50,925 bases of DNA from RGIG1918 sp964570895. GTDB lineage: Bacteria > Cyanobacteriota > Vampirovibrionia > Gastranaerophilales > Gastranaerophilaceae. The stretch covers positions 1 to 50,925 of the forward strand of contig CAZMZD010000010.1 of the NCBI GenBank assembly GCA_964570895.1, in the 5' to 3' direction. The translations under genes were made by a program, and so were the position numbers. Shown piece by piece: positions 49,701 through 50,925 of the stretch (positions within the stretch are counted from its first letter, which is position 1; each line of letters begins with the position of its first letter). A model generated the notes under the pieces. The model worked only from the letters and a program-made list of their open reading frames with translations. It did no database searches and was not told the DNA's origin.

Positions 49701-50265
49701 CGTAAGAAATTTCTTCGATTTTGTGAATTTCGTGAGATGTTCTGAAGCCATCAAAGAATTGTAAGAAAGGAACTTTTGACTTGTATGTTGCAAGGTGAGC
49801 AACAAGAGCTAAATCCATTTCTTCTTGAACACTGTTTGCTGCAAGCATTGCATAACCTGTGTTACGGCAACCCATAACGTCTGAGTGGTCGCCAAAAATT
49901 GCGAGCGATTGAGCTGCAATTGCACGAGCTGAAACGTGAATAACATGCGGTAGCATTTCGCCTGCTGCTTTGTGCATAACAGGTATCATCAATAATAAGC
50001 CTTGAGAAGCTGTATAAGTTGATGTTAAAGAACCTGCTGCAAGTGACCCGTGTAGAGCGCCTGCTGCACCTGCTTCAGATTGCATTTCAGCAACTGAAAC
50101 TTCTTTACCCCAAATGTTCTTTCTGTGTTGAGAAGACCATTCATCAACCCATTCTCCCATTGTTGAAGACGGAGTGATTGGGTAAATTGCGGAAACTTCA
50201 CTTAATGCATAAGCGATATGCGCTGCTGCATAGTTTCCGTCAACTGTGATTGTTTTACCAGCCAT
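46729..50265 (-). CDS. nifJ: Pyruvate:ferredoxin (flavodoxin) oxidoreductase
   Basis: A 1178-residue single-chain PFOR. It oxidises pyruvate with CoA to acetyl-CoA and CO2 and reduces ferredoxin, in the cytosol. The N-terminal domain has YPITPSSTMGEWVDEW and the pyruvate-binding segments. The CoA-binding domain follows. Two [4Fe-4S] motifs are CIQCGICASACP (near residue 690) and CNDCTGCGVCLDQCP (near 740). The third cluster ligands are in GACAGCGETPYVKL, followed by ATGCSSIYSG. The thiamine diphosphate site is GDGWANDIGYGGIDH (near 973). Length and order match the family. The start has AAGGAGG 11 bp upstream, and a candidate promoter precedes it. It is central to the fermentative metabolism and supplies reduced ferredoxin for [FeFe] hydrogenase and the Ehr-type complex. 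Confidence 0.97.
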   Translation of the reverse strand: MAGKTITVDGNYAAAHIAYALSEVSAIYPITPSSTMGEWVDEWSSQHRKNIWGKEVSVAEMQSEAGAAGALHGSLAAGSLTSTYTASQGLLLMIPVMHKAAGEMLPHVIHVSARAIAAQSLAIFGDHSDVMGCRNTGYAMLAANSVQEEMDLALVAHLATYKSKVPFLQFFDGFRTSHEIHKIEEISYEDIAKLVEPQYIEEFRQRALRPEAPICKVGAQNTDVYFQGRETVNKFYNATPDIVQEYMDKVAAVTGRQYHPFDYVGAPDATDIIVAMGSGCETIEETIEYLNATRGTKYGLVKVRLYRPFDVERFKKAVPATVKRIAVLDRTKEPGAIGEPLYLDVVAALENSGIKIIGGRYGLSSKEFTPSMVLAIYKHSENNGFHGFTVGIEDDVTNTSLKIEEHIVTEPAGTTNCMFWGLGSDGTVGANKNSIKIIGQYTDKDAQAYFAYDSKKSFGVTVSHLRFGDKQIKSTYLITAPDFVSCSAHAYIGRYDLLKGIKEGGTFLLNSPWSKEEAFSHLTKDMQKTIIDKKIKFYNVDAEKLIKEQPGLRGKGANTVMMVAYFKVSGIIPFEQALEGMKEMTKKTFKKKGDDVVNMNLALIDAAVNSTEEVVIPASLDGVACADEIKLIPDNADKFTQDIIEPSMRQKGDDIPVSAMSADGTIPTGTACLEKRGIAPRVPHWNSDVCIQCGICASACPHAAIRTKLFEKDTMEKAPASFNAVDAKPNANGEKFKVQVYCNDCTGCGVCLDQCPINKNKPETPALSWSTIEKEVEAGEVENEKFFDEAPDNVMGKNTTKTIKGAMLRKPLFEFSGACAGCGETPYVKLVSQLFGDNAIVANATGCSSIYSGTFPTIPYTKTKEGRGPAWANSLFEDNAEFGFGMRLAVDQNRNTLKTYVEKVLECEKTPADLKEALEAAMAHFDNSKTEEAVKAQEAAKATLAKYADVDCSDLKKVIELQDYFTDKSVWIIGGDGWANDIGYGGIDHVLAQGKNVNILVLDTEVYSNTGGQASKSTPTGAVAKFATGGKRTYKKNMGLMSMSYGYVYVASVALGADRNQTLKAFQEAEAYNGPSIIFAYAPCIAHGIDMSKTQTEQQRAVEAGYFPLYRYNPANENPFTWDAKDPKGNYQDFIRSEGRYKSLLKTNPEAAESLYKQAEEDAAKRMAVYKSVGELMK

Positions 50266-50321
50266 AATAAATAATTCCTCCTTATTTTACTGACTTTTCG
50301 CTAATTTCTCTCATATACAAA

Positions 50322-50350
50322 AAGATACCGCGAAAACAACAAAATTACAA
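50322..50350 (-). promoter_or_regulatory. Candidate promoter of nifJ
   Basis: On the minus strand TTGTAA (50350-50345), a 17-bp spacer and TATCTT (50327-50322) lie about 57 bp before the nifJ ATG. An AAGGAGG ribosome binding site follows. Confidence 0.45.
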
Positions 50351-50374
50351 GGAAATTATCCTTAAATTCCCATG

Positions 50375-50403
50375 AAAAAAGACCGATAAAATCGGCCTTT
50401 TTT
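50375..50403 (-). terminator. Terminator of the KPET-repeat protein gene
   Basis: On the minus strand AAAAAAGGCCGAT pairs with ATCGGTCTTTTTT (one G-T pair) around a short loop, 18 bp after the stop at 50422. Confidence 0.8.
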
Positions 50404-50421
50404 GTTATATGTTCGCATTAA

Positions 50422-50925
50422 TTATTTGAAATATTTTGCGAAATCATCCGGTTTTGCTTTTGTTTGTGCTTGGGTTACCGGCGTTTCCACTTTCACTTCT
50501 GCTTTTGCAGCAGGTGTTTTTGCAGCTGCGGCTGGTTTTGGTGCTTTAGGTGTTGCTTTTTTAGCACCCACTTTTTTAGCTTTTTTGTCTTTGCCGCCAA
50601 AGAATTTTTTGATTGCTAAGCCAATTGCCACAACTGCGCCTGCGATACCTGCGCCAATACCAACTTTTTGGGCTGTAGTGAGTCCTTCTGGAGGTGTAGG
50701 AGGTGTAGGAGGTGTAGGCCCATCATTGGTAGGCCCTTGTGGTTCTTCTGTTCCGCCTGTTACGCCTGTGCCATCTGTAGGTTTATTTCCTTCGCCTGTT
50801 TCAGGTGTTTCATCTGTGGCATCTGCCTTTTCGCCTTTGCCAGGTTCAGGTTTGACTTCAGGTTTAGCTTCAGGTTTAGTTTCAGGTTTAGTTTCAGGTT
50901 TAGTTTCAGGTTTAGTTTCAGGTTT
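50422..50925 (-). CDS. C-terminal part of a KPET-repeat membrane protein (5' end outside window)
   Basis: The frame stays open to the window edge, so this is the C-terminal 167 residues of a longer protein; the internal ATG at 50631 is not the start. Going toward the C-terminus it has KPET repeats (five or more, then KPEA, KPEV), an acidic Gly/Thr segment (DGTGVTGGTEEPQGP), a proline hinge (TPPTPPTPPEG), a Gly/Ala-rich membrane helix (VGIGAGIAGAVVAIGLAI), and a Lys/Ala/Pro-rich tail ending KPDDFAKYFK. The layout resembles a surface protein held by a single helix with a basic cytoplasmic tail. The membrane helix is of the same Gly/Ala type as in the gene at 45382. Function is unknown. Confidence 0.65.
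   Translation of the reverse strand, partial: KPETKPETKPETKPETKPEAKPEVKPEPGKGEKADATDETPETGEGNKPTDGTGVTGGTEEPQGPTNDGPTPPTPPTPPEGLTTAQKVGIGAGIAGAVVAIGLAIKKFFGGKDKKAKKVGAKKATPKAPKPAAAAKTPAAKAEVKVETPVTQAQTKAKPDDFAKYFK
50845..50925 (-). repeat. 12-bp tandem repeat encoding KPET
   Basis: Units of the form AAACCTGAAACT (minus strand) repeat to the window edge, with AAACCTGAAGCT and AAACCTGAAGTC variants at the inner end. Copy number beyond the edge is unknown. Confidence 0.85.

Overview
The window looks like a chromosomal segment of a low-GC, anaerobic, fermentative bacterium that carries a flagellin. It is most likely a gut member of the Vampirovibrionia/'Melainabacteria' (order Gastranaerophilales), the non-photosynthetic relatives of cyanobacteria. 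The evidence is an R3H/AAA ATPase of the Ycf45 type shared with cyanobacteria and plastids, a pilin with the FTLAEVL leader, pyruvate:ferredoxin oxidoreductase, HydG, an energy-converting hydrogenase-related membrane complex, and no respiratory genes. This assignment is inference. A 100-base N-run at 29256-29355 shows a scaffolded draft assembly.

Layout. 1-3316: the 3' end of fusA, a stop-interrupted pilin-like gene lying between two copies of the fusA tail, and two glycan-transfer genes. 3442-5413: an XRE regulator and the Ycf45-type ATPase. 6069-11045: a 1658-residue flagellin whose variable domain is replaced by about 1400 residues of RTX-like, glycine/aspartate-rich repeats. 11762-12802: a zinc alcohol dehydrogenase. 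13011-20240: a six-gene operon for a complex-I-like membrane complex (HyfB, C, E, F, a NuoCD-like G, and a ferredoxin-NuoB fusion). Its large subunit lacks the [NiFe]-binding cysteines, so it is an Ehr-type complex rather than a hydrogenase. 20913-23352: a UbiA-family prenyltransferase and hydG. 23650-29028: a translation/transcription operon infA-rpmJ-rpsM-rpsK-rpsD-rpoA-rplQ-truA-rplM-rpsI-rplI. 29093-29465: broken tRNA copies, the gap, and one intact tRNA-Arg(ACG). 30656-32056: an AGCS sodium:alanine symporter. 32121-35980: a four-gene glycan operon on the minus strand. 36152-40237: two tandem cell-wall hydrolases with an identical 1457-bp front half and unrelated catalytic ends. 40277-44316: lipoate ligase, a lysine-rich secreted protein, an MscS channel and a ferritin-like protein. 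45382-50925: a frameshifted surface-type protein, nifJ (PFOR), and the C-terminal end of a KPET-repeat membrane protein.

How the genes fit together. PFOR oxidises pyruvate to acetyl-CoA and reduced ferredoxin. HydG implies an [FeFe] hydrogenase elsewhere that can discharge ferredoxin as H2. The Ehr-type complex could couple ferredoxin-linked electron flow to H+ or Na+ pumping, and the AGCS carrier could spend a Na+ gradient on amino-acid uptake. Several other genes concern the cell surface: the giant flagellin, glycosyltransferases, the glycan operon, wall hydrolases and membrane-anchored repeat proteins.

Five intergenic 'repeat islands' (5414-6068, 11046-11761, 20241-20700, 42600-42880, 44340-45155) are mosaics of the same few hairpin-forming elements. 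They include a 62-bp palindromic element in five copies and a dispersed repeat of about 230-290 bp in inverted orientation. Three genes are interrupted (pilin by TAG, a 78-residue-scale gene by TGA, and a surface protein by a frameshift). Both TAG and TGA are used as ordinary stops elsewhere here, so these are decay or sequence errors, not recoding.
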